A DNA stretch of 64,000 nucleotides from Paenibacillus tyrphae (lineage in GTDB: Bacteria > Bacillota > Bacilli > Paenibacillales > NBRC-103111): positions 1 through 64,000 of the forward strand of contig NZ_JNVM01000019.1 of assembly GCF_000722545.1 (NCBI RefSeq), written 5' to 3'. Both the position numbers and the translations under genes were made by a program. The notes under the pieces were generated by a model. The model had not been told where the DNA came from. It saw only the letters and a program-made list of their open reading frames with translations, and did no database searches. The number at the start of each line of letters is the position of its first letter. The stretch's first letter is position 1. This document shows, one piece after another, positions 40,940 to 48,827 of this stretch.

Positions 40940-41134
40940 ATGCTAACCATCCGGGTAACGCCGCAGTTGCATCATGTCGTTCACATGTTGAAAGGTGTCG
41001 ATTTCCGAAAAAATGTAAACACTTCCTTAAAAAGTTCATTTATATCTAGCGCCGAATCCCTTGCAGTTATTGAGGCATTCAGCCAAGCTGATAAATTCAA
41101 ACAGCCAAAAGATCCCCTCTCTAAATGGGATTGA
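40940..41134 (+). CDS. comX: ComX-like pheromone prepeptide
   Basis: A 64-residue peptide with the layout of ComX precursors: a helical leader, a segment ESLAVIEAFSQADKF resembling the conserved middle of ComX, and a C-terminus QPKDPLSKWD in which the penultimate residue is tryptophan, the residue modified by ComQ. AAGGGG stands 11 bases before the ATG, a promoter lies upstream and a strong terminator follows, so it is a complete small gene. It diverges from comP instead of lying between comQ and comP. The mature peptide is probably the last six to ten residues. The exact cut and prenyl group are inference. Confidence 0.72.
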   Translation: MLTIRVTPQLHHVVHMLKGVDFRKNVNTSLKSSFISSAESLAVIEAFSQADKFKQPKDPLSKWD

Positions 41135-41160
41135 CTCTAGTATTATTTTACCAAATCAAT

Positions 41161-41201
41161 AAGAGATTGTATATTAGGTCTTTCCTAGTATACAATCTCT
41201 T
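41161..41201 (+). terminator. Terminator of the ComX-like gene
   Basis: AAGAGATTGTATA and TATACAATCTCTT form a perfect 13-base stem followed by TTTCATTTTG. Confidence 0.8.
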
Positions 41202-41686
41202 TTCATTTTGCACGTTATTTCGGTAATATACGACAATTACATTAATATCAAAAGCATAAATATAACGAAACTATCCATTTTTAGAATCAGTTCTTGTAGA
41301 CAAGTCCTTCTTAATTCCCCTCGCCAAAATAGCGTTGCTTAAATCGAACCCACGACGACTCCTTCGTTCAAATAATCCGTTCCTAACTAAACCATAAGAT
41401 ACCGGGGCACCCCTTTGCTCATGTTCTGCCTTTCCCCAAAAAATAGTTGACAATCTATTCTATTATTCGCTAGGATAATGGATACCAAGTTAATTTTCCA
41501 TATATTACAAAAATTTTACTTTAATTAACTTGCAATAATACATTATGTGAAAAGGAGGGCACCATACCACAAGGTAAAGTTATTGTATCAACTTTTACTT
41601 ATCCGAAATCCAAAACCTAGAACATTAAGGATCAAGCACTCATCTTAGTTCTACATATTTTATAATCTTTTGAGGAGGATATTTTC
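41202..41686 (+). promoter_or_regulatory. Long AT-rich leader region before the secreted 134-residue protein
   Basis: No clear gene. A SigA-type promoter, TTGACA (41447-41452), 18 bases, TAGGAT (41471-41476), is present. A strong ribosome-site-like AAAAGGAGG (41550-41558) precedes an 18-codon open frame beginning with ATA (41564-41620; IPQGKVIVSTFTYPKSKT), which might be a small peptide or leader if the rare start is used. On the minus strand a 60-codon frame (41271-41453) has no ribosome site and is unlikely to be real. Confidence 0.45.
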
Positions 41687-42091
41687 ATGTTTACTCTTAA
41701 AAAATCGATCCCGCTGTTATCAATTCTAGCGACTCTTACCATCGCTTCCGCGGCTTATGCTGCTAACGATGCCATAAACCTTGCCTATCAAGATGCAAAA
41801 GCAACTGGAAGTTTAGTTACAGATTTCTCCGTTTTTGAGAATGATAAAGCTGATGCAAGAACCGATTGGCAAAATAATCAAACTTGGCAGTATCTTGTCG
41901 TTGGGGTGACACTTAAATCTGCAGAAAATATTAGTGCTCCCTATGAAATCCATGGCTCGGACTATGGTAATTGGGCACATGTATCGGCATCAAAAGGAGG
42001 GGTATGGGCTTTCCAAAGTGAACACAAGATTCTTGATCGATATAATACAGCGACCGTACGGACCATCGAATCCCTGACGAGCAGATGGTAA
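41687..42091 (+). CDS. Secreted protein of unknown function linked to an ABC exporter
   Basis: A 134-residue exported protein: signal peptide ending about AAYA (residue 25), then a mature part of ~109 residues rich in Trp, Asn, Asp and Ser without cysteines (WQNNQTWQYLVVGVTL; GSDYGNWAHVSASKGGVWAF). I recognise no family. The size, secretion signal, tryptophan-rich tail and the MacB-type ABC genes following make a bacteriocin or surface-active protein possible, but the lactococcin-972 pattern is not convincingly present. GAGGAGGAT precedes the ATG. A strong terminator separates it from the ABC genes. It lies in the AT-rich island beside the ComQXPA-like locus. Confidence 0.6.
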   Translation: MFTLKKSIPLLSILATLTIASAAYAANDAINLAYQDAKATGSLVTDFSVFENDKADARTDWQNNQTWQYLVVGVTLKSAENISAPYEIHGSDYGNWAHVSASKGGVWAFQSEHKILDRYNTATVRTIESLTSRW

Positions 42092-42116
42092 TAAGGTCGT
42101 AAGAAGGATGAGATAT

Positions 42117-42158
42117 GCACCACAATGGTAAGCTTTCCATAGCTAACCATTGTGGTGC
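42117..42158 (+). terminator. Terminator after the secreted protein gene
   Basis: GCACCACAATGGT and ACCATTGTGGTGC form a perfect 13-base stem, followed by TATATTTTG. Confidence 0.8.
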
Positions 42159-42251
42159 TATATTTTGTGTATTATAGCGATTTAGGAATTCAGTTGTTTA
42201 TCACAGTTAATTGCGTGTAAATATTATTTTGGGATAATTTCGGGAGGAAAT

Positions 42252-43376
42252 GTGAACACACTGAATCGCGTCCTTAACCAGATTAAAGCATACCCGTTTA
42301 CTTTCTTCATACTGGTGTTTAGCATTAGCCTATCCATCGGTTTAATTACAACTACTTTATATTCCATCAATAAGGCAGTTGAAATTGAGCGCTACTTGGA
42401 CAAATATCAAATTAACAATAAAATTTCCTTCTCCTTAGACTTTGAAAAGCAAGTCGACATGAAGGCCATTATCAAAGCATTCAGCACGATGAGTGTAACC
42501 AGTAATCTGCTTATAAATTCACTTAGCGTAGAAACAGACCTAGGCATGGTAAATCCTATGATTGAATATTGGAAAGCAGATGAATACAATAAATTTCCTT
42601 TGCTAGAAGGAGAAGCTATCCGAAAAAGTTCTTTGGATCGTGGGGACAAATTATGCATGGTAGGAAGAGCTTTTATTCCCTATATCATTAAAGAGAACGG
42701 GAAACAATACGTCAAAATAGATCATGAGAAATATGAGATTACCGGAATCATAGGAACTGATAAAGGCAACTCGCCCTATCTCGACCACAAAATAGTTATG
42801 CCTATTACAAGTTTGACTGAGCGAGCGGAATCCAAGTTACAGAGCCAAAAAAGTATCCCTGTCATTTTATATGGAGATCAGACACGCTTATTAAAAGATT
42901 ACGATACCGTAAAAAATCAGGTGTCGATATTTAAAGTCAATAACGCAGACTTCTCTTCCCTGCAAGGTTCCTCTCCATATACATATTTAGGTAATCTCGG
43001 GAATCAAATTACTTTTATTATCACTGTATATGTGCTGGCTTTGATCAACGCCGTCAACATCGCTGTATATTGGATCAAAGAACGAAGAGTTGAAATTGCA
43101 ATCAAAAAAGCATTTGGCATTAGCAATTCTACAATTGCTTTTTCATTTTATAGCGAAATGTTAGTCGTATTTCTCTTCTCCTCATTGTTGGTTTGTATTG
43201 TGCAGATTTGGATGAGCCCTATCATTGAACAGTGGATTGGATACCCATATAAAGTAACGTTAACGGATATTATTAATCATGCGGCTTTCGTCTTCATAAC
43301 TTCACTGCTGGTCGTAATTATCCCATTAATCAGTTCGAGGAATATCCAACCTGTTGAGTTGATGAGAAAGGTTTGA
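42252..43376 (+). CDS. FtsX-like ABC transporter permease 1
   Basis: A 374-residue protein with one N-terminal helix (FTFFILVFSISLSIGLI), a large extracytoplasmic domain (~45-250) and three C-terminal helices (YVLALINAVNIAVYWI; SEMLVVFLFSSLLVCIV; HAAFVFITSLLVVIIPLIS), the MacB/FtsX topology. EIAIKKAFGISNSTI is the coupling-helix region typical of the family. Start GTG with GGGAGGAAAT just before it. The first of four genes spaced by 0-12 bases. MacB-type systems move or pull substrates such as peptides or lipoproteins across the outer layers. In Firmicutes they often give peptide resistance. Confidence 0.82.
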   Translation: MNTLNRVLNQIKAYPFTFFILVFSISLSIGLITTTLYSINKAVEIERYLDKYQINNKISFSLDFEKQVDMKAIIKAFSTMSVTSNLLINSLSVETDLGMVNPMIEYWKADEYNKFPLLEGEAIRKSSLDRGDKLCMVGRAFIPYIIKENGKQYVKIDHEKYEITGIIGTDKGNSPYLDHKIVMPITSLTERAESKLQSQKSIPVILYGDQTRLLKDYDTVKNQVSIFKVNNADFSSLQGSSPYTYLGNLGNQITFIITVYVLALINAVNIAVYWIKERRVEIAIKKAFGISNSTIAFSFYSEMLVVFLFSSLLVCIVQIWMSPIIEQWIGYPYKVTLTDIINHAAFVFITSLLVVIIPLISSRNIQPVELMRKV

Positions 43377-43380
43377 TCAG

Positions 43381-44673
43381 ATGAGGAGCATAAAGATTGC
43401 TTGGAAGTCATTGTGGGAACGCAAGTTAGCTACGCTCTTTATCATGCTTCAATTAGTCGTTTCATTTTACTTAATAAGCAATGGTTTTATTCAATTAAGT
43501 ATACCTGACTATGCAAGTGAAACCATTAAAAAATACTCCAACTTGGATCTCGAAAAAACTTTGACGTTCTCCGTTCCGGATTTAACAAGTGATAATGCAT
43601 GGTCTATTGAACGCTACCTTAAATTAAGAAAAGAAGTTAGCGGTATGAATGAAGTCAGCAATTACGGTTCATTTTCCACAGCGTATTTCATTCTATCCGA
43701 TCTAAAAAATAGTGATTTATATGAGGCAAAGAATCAAGCTTTATATAAAAATAGTCCATTGAGAGGGAAAGAAAAGCTATCTTATATGGTTTATTTCGAT
43801 GAGTCCATATTCAGCAGTTCTAAGATCAAAATACTTAAGGGCCGGTCGCTTGCTAAACAAGACTTTGCCGTTGAACACCATGAGCAGATTCCTGTATTGG
43901 TTGGACATGATTACGAAAGTATATTTGACATCGGTGACTCTTTTTCTATTTATTGGTTTGGTGAAAAATTGAATTATCGAGTTGTAGGCGTAATGGACAA
44001 AGAGAGCAAGTGGCTCGATAAAAACGATTATATTTCAATGGGGGTAAGAGATCTGAATGCAGCGATTGTCACCCCTTTCTTGGATTATCAAAAAAACTCC
44101 TCGCCGTTTGTTATTAGTTCCTTGCAAAAAAGTACTTTTGTGAGCGTCCAAGATGCAGCCGATCGTAAAATATTATCGGAGAAAATAAAGCAAGCAGCGA
44201 CTCAACTTGGTCTGCCTTCACCCATTGTACGCTCTATACAAGAAGAGCTGGATGCTTACAAAAAAAGCAAAATAGAATTGGTTAAATTAAATCTATATGC
44301 CGGAGTATTTTTTCTGCTTACCACCTCGATTGGGATTATTACTTCCACCCTTTCTTCTATTCGAATTCGATTTTATGAATTTGGTATAAGAAGAGTATTC
44401 GGAGAATCGATTATTAGTATAGCTCGATCCATCATCATTGAGGTATTTTTGCTCATTTTGCTAAGCGCATGCTTTGGAGTATTCTGGAATTATTATAATA
44501 GTGCAACGTCAATCATCGCCGATATGTCGTCGGTTAAAGATCTCTTTGGAATCGCATTATTCGCTAAAGTAATAATCCTGGTCCTCTTGCTCACTTTTTT
44601 ATCGGTTTTATACCCTATTCGGGTACTGTATAGAGAATCTCCCTACAAACTAATAAGTGGAGTTGAGAATTAA
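43381..44673 (+). CDS. FtsX-like ABC transporter permease 2
   Basis: A 430-residue paralogue of the preceding permease: one N-terminal helix, a ~270-residue extracytoplasmic domain and three C-terminal helices, with RIRFYEFGIRRVFGESIISIA as coupling region. Two unequal permeases with one ATPase indicate a heterodimeric pore. It begins four bases after the first permease gene and its stop directly abuts the ATPase start. Confidence 0.82.
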   Translation: MRSIKIAWKSLWERKLATLFIMLQLVVSFYLISNGFIQLSIPDYASETIKKYSNLDLEKTLTFSVPDLTSDNAWSIERYLKLRKEVSGMNEVSNYGSFSTAYFILSDLKNSDLYEAKNQALYKNSPLRGKEKLSYMVYFDESIFSSSKIKILKGRSLAKQDFAVEHHEQIPVLVGHDYESIFDIGDSFSIYWFGEKLNYRVVGVMDKESKWLDKNDYISMGVRDLNAAIVTPFLDYQKNSSPFVISSLQKSTFVSVQDAADRKILSEKIKQAATQLGLPSPIVRSIQEELDAYKKSKIELVKLNLYAGVFFLLTTSIGIITSTLSSIRIRFYEFGIRRVFGESIISIARSIIIEVFLLILLSACFGVFWNYYNSATSIIADMSSVKDLFGIALFAKVIILVLLLTFLSVLYPIRVLYRESPYKLISGVEN

Positions 44674-45372
44674 ATGCCGGCGATTGAACTAACTAACGTC
44701 TCAAAGGTTTACGGGAATCATAAAAATAAGTTTACAGCGCTTAACAATATTAATCTAACTGTCGAACTGGGGGAATTCGTAGCGATTGTAGGACCGTCCG
44801 GTTCCGGAAAAACGACATTATTAAATATTATGGGATGTATGGATTCGCCAACAAGAGGCGAGTGTAAAATAATGGACAGATCCACAACCGGTTTAAAAGA
44901 CTCTCAATTGATTCATATCCGTAATCGCGTAGTGAGTTTCATTTTTCAACATTATGCATTGCTCAATAATTATAGTGTTTATGATAATGTAACGCTGCCT
45001 TTTGCAGAACGCAAGATGAGTAAGCATGAGAAAAAAGAGAAGGCGAAGCAATATTTAAGCAAGTTGGGGATAGAGGATTTGTTCCACAAAAAAGTAAAGA
45101 ATTTGTCAGGCGGCCAAAAACAGCGCGTAGCTATTGCGAGAGCATTGGCATCAGAAGCGGAAATTATTTTTGCCGATGAGCCTACCGGGGCTCTTGATTC
45201 AACGAATGCAGATAAGCTTATGGAAATACTATGCAATCTGAACAATGAGGGAAAAACGATCATTGTTATTACTCATGATTCTCATGTGGCCTCATATGCC
45301 AATAGAAAGTTGTTTATGAAAGATGGGAGCATCACTTTTGACGAACCCCTGATAGTCCAAAAGGAAGCTTAG
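44674..45372 (+). CDS. ABC transporter ATP-binding protein (MacB/LolD type)
   Basis: A 232-residue ATPase: Walker A GPSGSGKTT, Q-loop FIFQHYALLNNYSVYDNV, signature LSGGQKQR, Walker B IIFADEPTGALDS, H-loop VITHDSHVA. This motif set is that of MacB/LolD ATPases, which power mechanotransmission by FtsX-type permeases. The gene joins the permease gene without a gap and is followed 12 bases later by a small membrane protein gene. Confidence 0.9.
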   Translation: MPAIELTNVSKVYGNHKNKFTALNNINLTVELGEFVAIVGPSGSGKTTLLNIMGCMDSPTRGECKIMDRSTTGLKDSQLIHIRNRVVSFIFQHYALLNNYSVYDNVTLPFAERKMSKHEKKEKAKQYLSKLGIEDLFHKKVKNLSGGQKQRVAIARALASEAEIIFADEPTGALDSTNADKLMEILCNLNNEGKTIIVITHDSHVASYANRKLFMKDGSITFDEPLIVQKEA

Positions 45373-45384
45373 GAGATTATAATC

Positions 45385-45837
45385 GTGAAAAAAAAATCTA
45401 CTATCATTTTATCCGTAGTAGCTGTATTGATTTTATGCGGCGTTGGCGTGTTCTATAAACTAATTGACGATGTAATAGAAAGAAAATGGGGAGGGACAAT
45501 TAGTAAGGCGGAATACAACGAAAAATTCAAAGTGATCGAAAAGGAATTTTCGGTAAACAATACCTTTTTCTTGAACTTACAAACGAAGTTTTTGATTGAA
45601 CTAAGTTCGGGTGATTTAGCTATCGAAGTGTGGAATCCAAAGGAAGAGAAAGTTTTTTTTGATCAAGTAACCAGTGAGCATACTTATATGAACAGTTTTA
45701 ATGCCTCACCAATGAAAGGAGTTTGGAAAATAAAACTTATTACTACTCCCGAAACAGAGGGCAAATATCAAGGGATTTTCCAAAGTGATTCTGCCTCCTT
45801 GTTCAACTGGAACAATCAAGAGCTAGCAGGCAATTGA
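45385..45837 (+). CDS. Membrane-anchored protein of the ABC cluster, unknown function
   Basis: A 150-residue protein with an N-terminal helix (IILSVVAVLILCGVGVFY) and an extracytoplasmic domain of ~120 residues with beta-strand character (LIELSSGDLAIEVWNPKEEK, GVWKIKLITT). No family recognised. GTG start with AGGAGATTATAATC ahead. It is the last gene of the ABC operon and may be an accessory or immunity protein for the 134-residue secreted product; this is inferred from position only. Confidence 0.6.
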   Translation: MKKKSTIILSVVAVLILCGVGVFYKLIDDVIERKWGGTISKAEYNEKFKVIEKEFSVNNTFFLNLQTKFLIELSSGDLAIEVWNPKEEKVFFDQVTSEHTYMNSFNASPMKGVWKIKLITTPETEGKYQGIFQSDSASLFNWNNQELAGN

Positions 45838-45851
45838 CCCCTCTATAATCC

Positions 45852-46001
45852 TCAGTAAATAATCCCCTCCAAATATGTAGCCTTTCCTGACAGTGTGTCC
45901 TGCAGCGCAGACAATCTTGTACTGTCCGGATTGGCTTTCACCTTTACTTCATACCAATGGTTCCAAACATCTAACAGGTGACCGTTTAGCCTTCGTTTAC
46001 C
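45852..46001 (-). pseudogene. C-terminal coding remnant
   Basis: On the minus strand 49 codons read like protein (VWNHWYEVKVKANPDS, TLSGKATYLEGIIY) down to a TGA, but there is no start codon and a TAA stands just upstream. It looks like the tail of a lost secreted-protein gene. The family is not known. Confidence 0.35.
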
Positions 46002-46008
46002 TTAAATA

Positions 46009-46275
46009 TCACTCAATCCAAAGAGAAACCCAAATAAAAAGGACAACAATCGAAGGTCCCAGCAGTGAACCAACAAGAACCGAAATCCAAAACCCTCGTG
46101 TCGTTACGAAGTTTTTCAATGTATTCCGCTGCACTTGTCTTTCTTTTAGATTCTTCAAGCAGTTTGTCATAAAATTTTCTGCGAAAGCTTCGTCATAATG
46201 TTGAAGTTCATTCCACAATTCAGTATGTAAGGCTTGAATCTCTTCTCGTTTTGCACTATCTTTTATTAAGACCAT
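46009..46275 (-). CDS. Small membrane protein, hypothetical
   Basis: An 88-residue protein: charged N-terminal helix (KREEIQALHTELWNELQHYDE), a second basic helix, and a C-terminal membrane segment (GFWISVLVGSLLGPSIVVLFIW). No family recognised. The start at 46275 is chosen because GGGAAGGTG lies before it; a longer frame to 46353 starts with TTG and would include that site. It is alone, pointing left into the coding remnant, in the AT-rich island. Confidence 0.5.
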   Translation of the reverse strand: MVLIKDSAKREEIQALHTELWNELQHYDEAFAENFMTNCLKNLKERQVQRNTLKNFVTTRGFWISVLVGSLLGPSIVVLFIWVSLWIE

Positions 46276-46492
46276 AGTAACACCTTCCCTCAAATCATCA
46301 CTAAATTTAAGATCCTCGTTACTATCGTTGTTACCTCCCAATAAACTCAACAATAGAACATCATATCAATATTTATCATATTATAACATTTAATTACATT
46401 TTTCCGAAATTACCTCTGTGTCGCCCGCAAACCACAACTTATTGCGAAGAAAAGAGTAGAATTCATAAACACCCCAAAAACTAGGAGATGAA

Positions 46493-47236
46493 GTGAATTT
46501 GAGGAAAAAGTTACTTCTAGCTCTTATCGCGGGCAGCTGTATTTCAGCCGCTTCCGTCGCAAGTAGTTCCGATTTTATACAAGCGCATCTATTCCCCGGA
46601 TCTATCTACTTCAATAATCAACCTGCCAATAAGCAGAGCGGAGCTTTTGAGCTTCTCAACTATAACGGTTCCGTCTATGTTCCGCTACGCTACATTACCG
46701 AAAATATGGGCGGCAGAGTGCATTATGACGAAGCCAAGAAAGACATTTATATCGATCGACGTGTCAACAATTTGACGAAAGCCAAAATCAGCGTATCCAA
46801 ACAAGCAGACAATTTTGTGCTAAATCTTCACAGTGAAAAAGAAACCTACAAAACAAATGATATCATTCATTTGTGGAGCTCCCTCATTTACTTGGGCGAG
46901 GAAGAAATAACTGTGGGCCACGGTAATCCCATCATCCTTTTTACGGTTCGGGACGAGGAAGGAATTTCTTCTGACGAAATTATAGAGACCGTTTTAATAA
47001 GAGATCAACTCAAGAAAAATAACGAGTATGAAGCCACTCTCCCTCTGTATATCATAGAGTCTTACAACTACAATAAAAAAGGACGTCCCAACACTAAGGA
47101 ATTTTTTGAGAAAGAGCAGCCCTGGCTGCTGTCGCCGGGAAAATATACGATTGGGGTAACGGCAGATTTTAAGATCGATGGGGATAAAAAAAACAAAATC
47201 ATAAAAAGTGAAATCACGATACAGATTGAGCCTTAG
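46493..47236 (+). CDS. Secreted protein with copper-amine-oxidase-N (stalk) domain
   Basis: A 247-residue exported protein. The signal peptide ends near VASS (about residue 25). Residues ~30-95 form the copper amine oxidase N-terminal-like domain common in Paenibacillus surface proteins (GSVYVPLRYITENMGGRVHYD, KDIYIDR). The remaining ~140 residues are an immunoglobulin-like beta domain (YKTNDIIHLWSSLIYLG; SPGKYTIGVTADF). Such proteins probably bind cell-wall or other polymers; no enzyme motif is seen. GTG start with AGGAGATGAA before it. Single-gene unit with terminator. Confidence 0.75.
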   Translation: MNLRKKLLLALIAGSCISAASVASSSDFIQAHLFPGSIYFNNQPANKQSGAFELLNYNGSVYVPLRYITENMGGRVHYDEAKKDIYIDRRVNNLTKAKISVSKQADNFVLNLHSEKETYKTNDIIHLWSSLIYLGEEEITVGHGNPIILFTVRDEEGISSDEIIETVLIRDQLKKNNEYEATLPLYIIESYNYNKKGRPNTKEFFEKEQPWLLSPGKYTIGVTADFKIDGDKKNKIIKSEITIQIEP

Positions 47237-47246
47237 CTCAACGTAA

Positions 47247-47289
47247 AAGATCGTCCCTTGTTCGCATCATTTGCGGCAGGGACGATCTT
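47247..47289. terminator. Bidirectional terminator
   Basis: AAGATCGTCCCT and AGGGACGATCTT form a perfect 12-base stem between the surface-protein gene and the convergent 47295-47879 gene. Confidence 0.78.
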
Positions 47290-47294
47290 CTGAC

Positions 47295-47879
47295 TCATAG
47301 CATGTAATAATTTATCCACTTGTTCGAGTACAGCGAAAAATAATCAACCACCAACTCTTCTTGCTCAAGGAAACTTAAATCCGTGAAGCCCCTAATCTCT
47401 TTCATCATGTCACTGTGGTCTATTTTACTTGTCACAATGCCGTTCTCAAACCGTAACTCCACAACATCCCGGAAATGATGCATACGTTCATAACCGCCAA
47501 ACAAATAATCTTGACCTACGAGTTCATCGCATAAAATAATGCCTCCCGAATAACCGAGGGGCAGATTCACCTGCTTGTATTCCCAAAAACCGCCGTAGCC
47601 CTTCTTTCCCGAAACGCCATTCAAGTCAGGAAGGCTAACGACCGAACAGTCCAGAGTTACAAAAAAAGACTTGAGAAGAAGCTGTAGATCATCCATTTCG
47701 TATAGACAATGGAAACCTCTCCAACATCCCGTAAAATGATCAACAGGATGATACCCATATTTTTCGGGAATAAACGGCCAGTCCTTCTCGATAGCCGCGA
47801 GTTCATAATGCTTTTTCTTGCTGTATTTACTATCGTTTTCCTTGTTGTATTTGAAATAATCGGGGATCTGTTCTGACAT
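47295..47879 (-). CDS. Hypothetical protein in operon with RNA ligase
   Basis: A 194-residue soluble protein, aromatic-rich and acidic (HFTGCWRGFHCLYEMDDLQ; GGFWEYKQVNLPLGYSGG; YERMHHFRDVVELRFENG). No signal peptide, membrane helix or known motif was recognised. It begins 15 bases after the RNA ligase stop, on the same strand, so the two are probably co-transcribed. That context suggests a role in RNA repair or nucleic-acid sensing, but nothing in the sequence proves it. Confidence 0.6.
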   Translation of the reverse strand: MSEQIPDYFKYNKENDSKYSKKKHYELAAIEKDWPFIPEKYGYHPVDHFTGCWRGFHCLYEMDDLQLLLKSFFVTLDCSVVSLPDLNGVSGKKGYGGFWEYKQVNLPLGYSGGIILCDELVGQDYLFGGYERMHHFRDVVELRFENGIVTSKIDHSDMMKEIRGFTDLSFLEQEELVVDYFSLYSNKWINYYML

Positions 47880-47894
47880 ATGGGCGCACGCGGC

Positions 47895-48668
47895 TCACTT
47901 TCTAAACGTTCTTTCGTAATCCTCAAAGCGGATTTTTCTAATCTGCCTGCGGTCCGAGGTGCGAACGATAATACCTTCGGACTTGCCTTTAGCATCGATC
48001 CCGACTTGGGTTTGTTCAAACTGCTTCAAAAAAGAAAACGTCTCTTCCAACGACTGCGGAAAAGCAGAGCCCTTCACGCTAGTCAGCAGTGGTGCATATT
48101 CCAGCTCCATCGTTTTAATAAAATCGAGTTTCTCCGCCTCATGATAAAAAGGCTGGTTTCCATGGTCGCGCCATTCCGCTATTTTTTCTTGCGGCAGCGT
48201 AAGTAGATGCTCCAATTCCTTCTTATCCAGTGAAAATACGTCAAAAACTCTATACGCTTGTGTCTTATTTTCCGTGTAGTTTTTAGCCGCCTTCGTCTTC
48301 CCTCCATACGACTCCTGATAGATGACGGTCAATGCCCGATCCTCGTCAGCACAAATCCGGTCTGTTAATTGATCGGCAAACGGCCGAAGAAACTCGGCAA
48401 TATTCCCGTAAGGGTTACCTATCCTGTCTCCTTTGGCAAACAATAGCTCCTCTCTGGAGCCAATGAGATAATCGATGTCATTCCCATTTTTGAATAAAAT
48501 GATCCTGGCGTTCTCCCCATCCACTTTTTCATAAACAAAAACATCGTCGGAAGCGGAGAAGCCTCGGGCTTCCGATAATTCTTCAGTTAAACGGCCTCTC
48601 TCCCCCAGTTGATGATAGGTAAGAATGCTCGGATATTTCGTCAAAGAGTTCATTTTCTTTAAATCCAT
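47895..48668 (-). CDS. RNA ligase, Rnl2-like nucleotidyltransferase
   Basis: A 257-residue covalent nucleotidyltransferase. Motif I is YEKVDGENARI (Lys is AMP-bound), motif III YRVFDVF, motif IV SEGIIVR, and motif V KIRFEDYERTF. This motif set and the short length match the T4 Rnl2/RNA-editing-ligase-like family; no OB-fold or other C-terminal domain follows. It should seal 3'-OH/5'-phosphate RNA ends (or RNA in duplex) using ATP. It is the first gene of a two-gene unit with an unknown partner. No tRNA-cleaving toxin or kinase-phosphatase is seen nearby. Confidence 0.8.
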   Translation of the reverse strand: MDLKKMNSLTKYPSILTYHQLGERGRLTEELSEARGFSASDDVFVYEKVDGENARIILFKNGNDIDYLIGSREELLFAKGDRIGNPYGNIAEFLRPFADQLTDRICADEDRALTVIYQESYGGKTKAAKNYTENKTQAYRVFDVFSLDKKELEHLLTLPQEKIAEWRDHGNQPFYHEAEKLDFIKTMELEYAPLLTSVKGSAFPQSLEETFSFLKQFEQTQVGIDAKGKSEGIIVRTSDRRQIRKIRFEDYERTFRK

Positions 48669-48779
48669 GAATGATTATCCCCCTGAACATCTCGTATGAT
48701 TTACCATAATAAGGTTCTTCTATCATTATCGTCTCGTTTGGATGGAATTGTTATTTCTATTTTGGTATGTGCAAAAAAG

Positions 48780-48796
48780 GCGAGCGCAAGGCTCGC
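48780..48796. terminator. Small terminator
   Basis: GCGAGC, loop GCAAG, GCTCGC with an A-run before and TTTT after; serves the minus-strand 48828 gene and possibly the other direction. Confidence 0.6.
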
Positions 48797-48827
48797 TTTT
48801 CCAACTCAGACTCGTCTCGATCAAGCT

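Noticed and set aside
41271..41453. 60-codon minus-strand frame before the secreted protein gene, with a GGGTTCGA string like a tRNA T-arm
   Set aside because: No ribosome site, TTG start, and no cloverleaf can be drawn around the GGGTTCGA.
41687..42091. Assignment of the secreted protein to the lactococcin-972 family
   Set aside because: Size, secretion and ABC neighbours are suggestive, but the conserved Tyr/His pattern of that family is not present.
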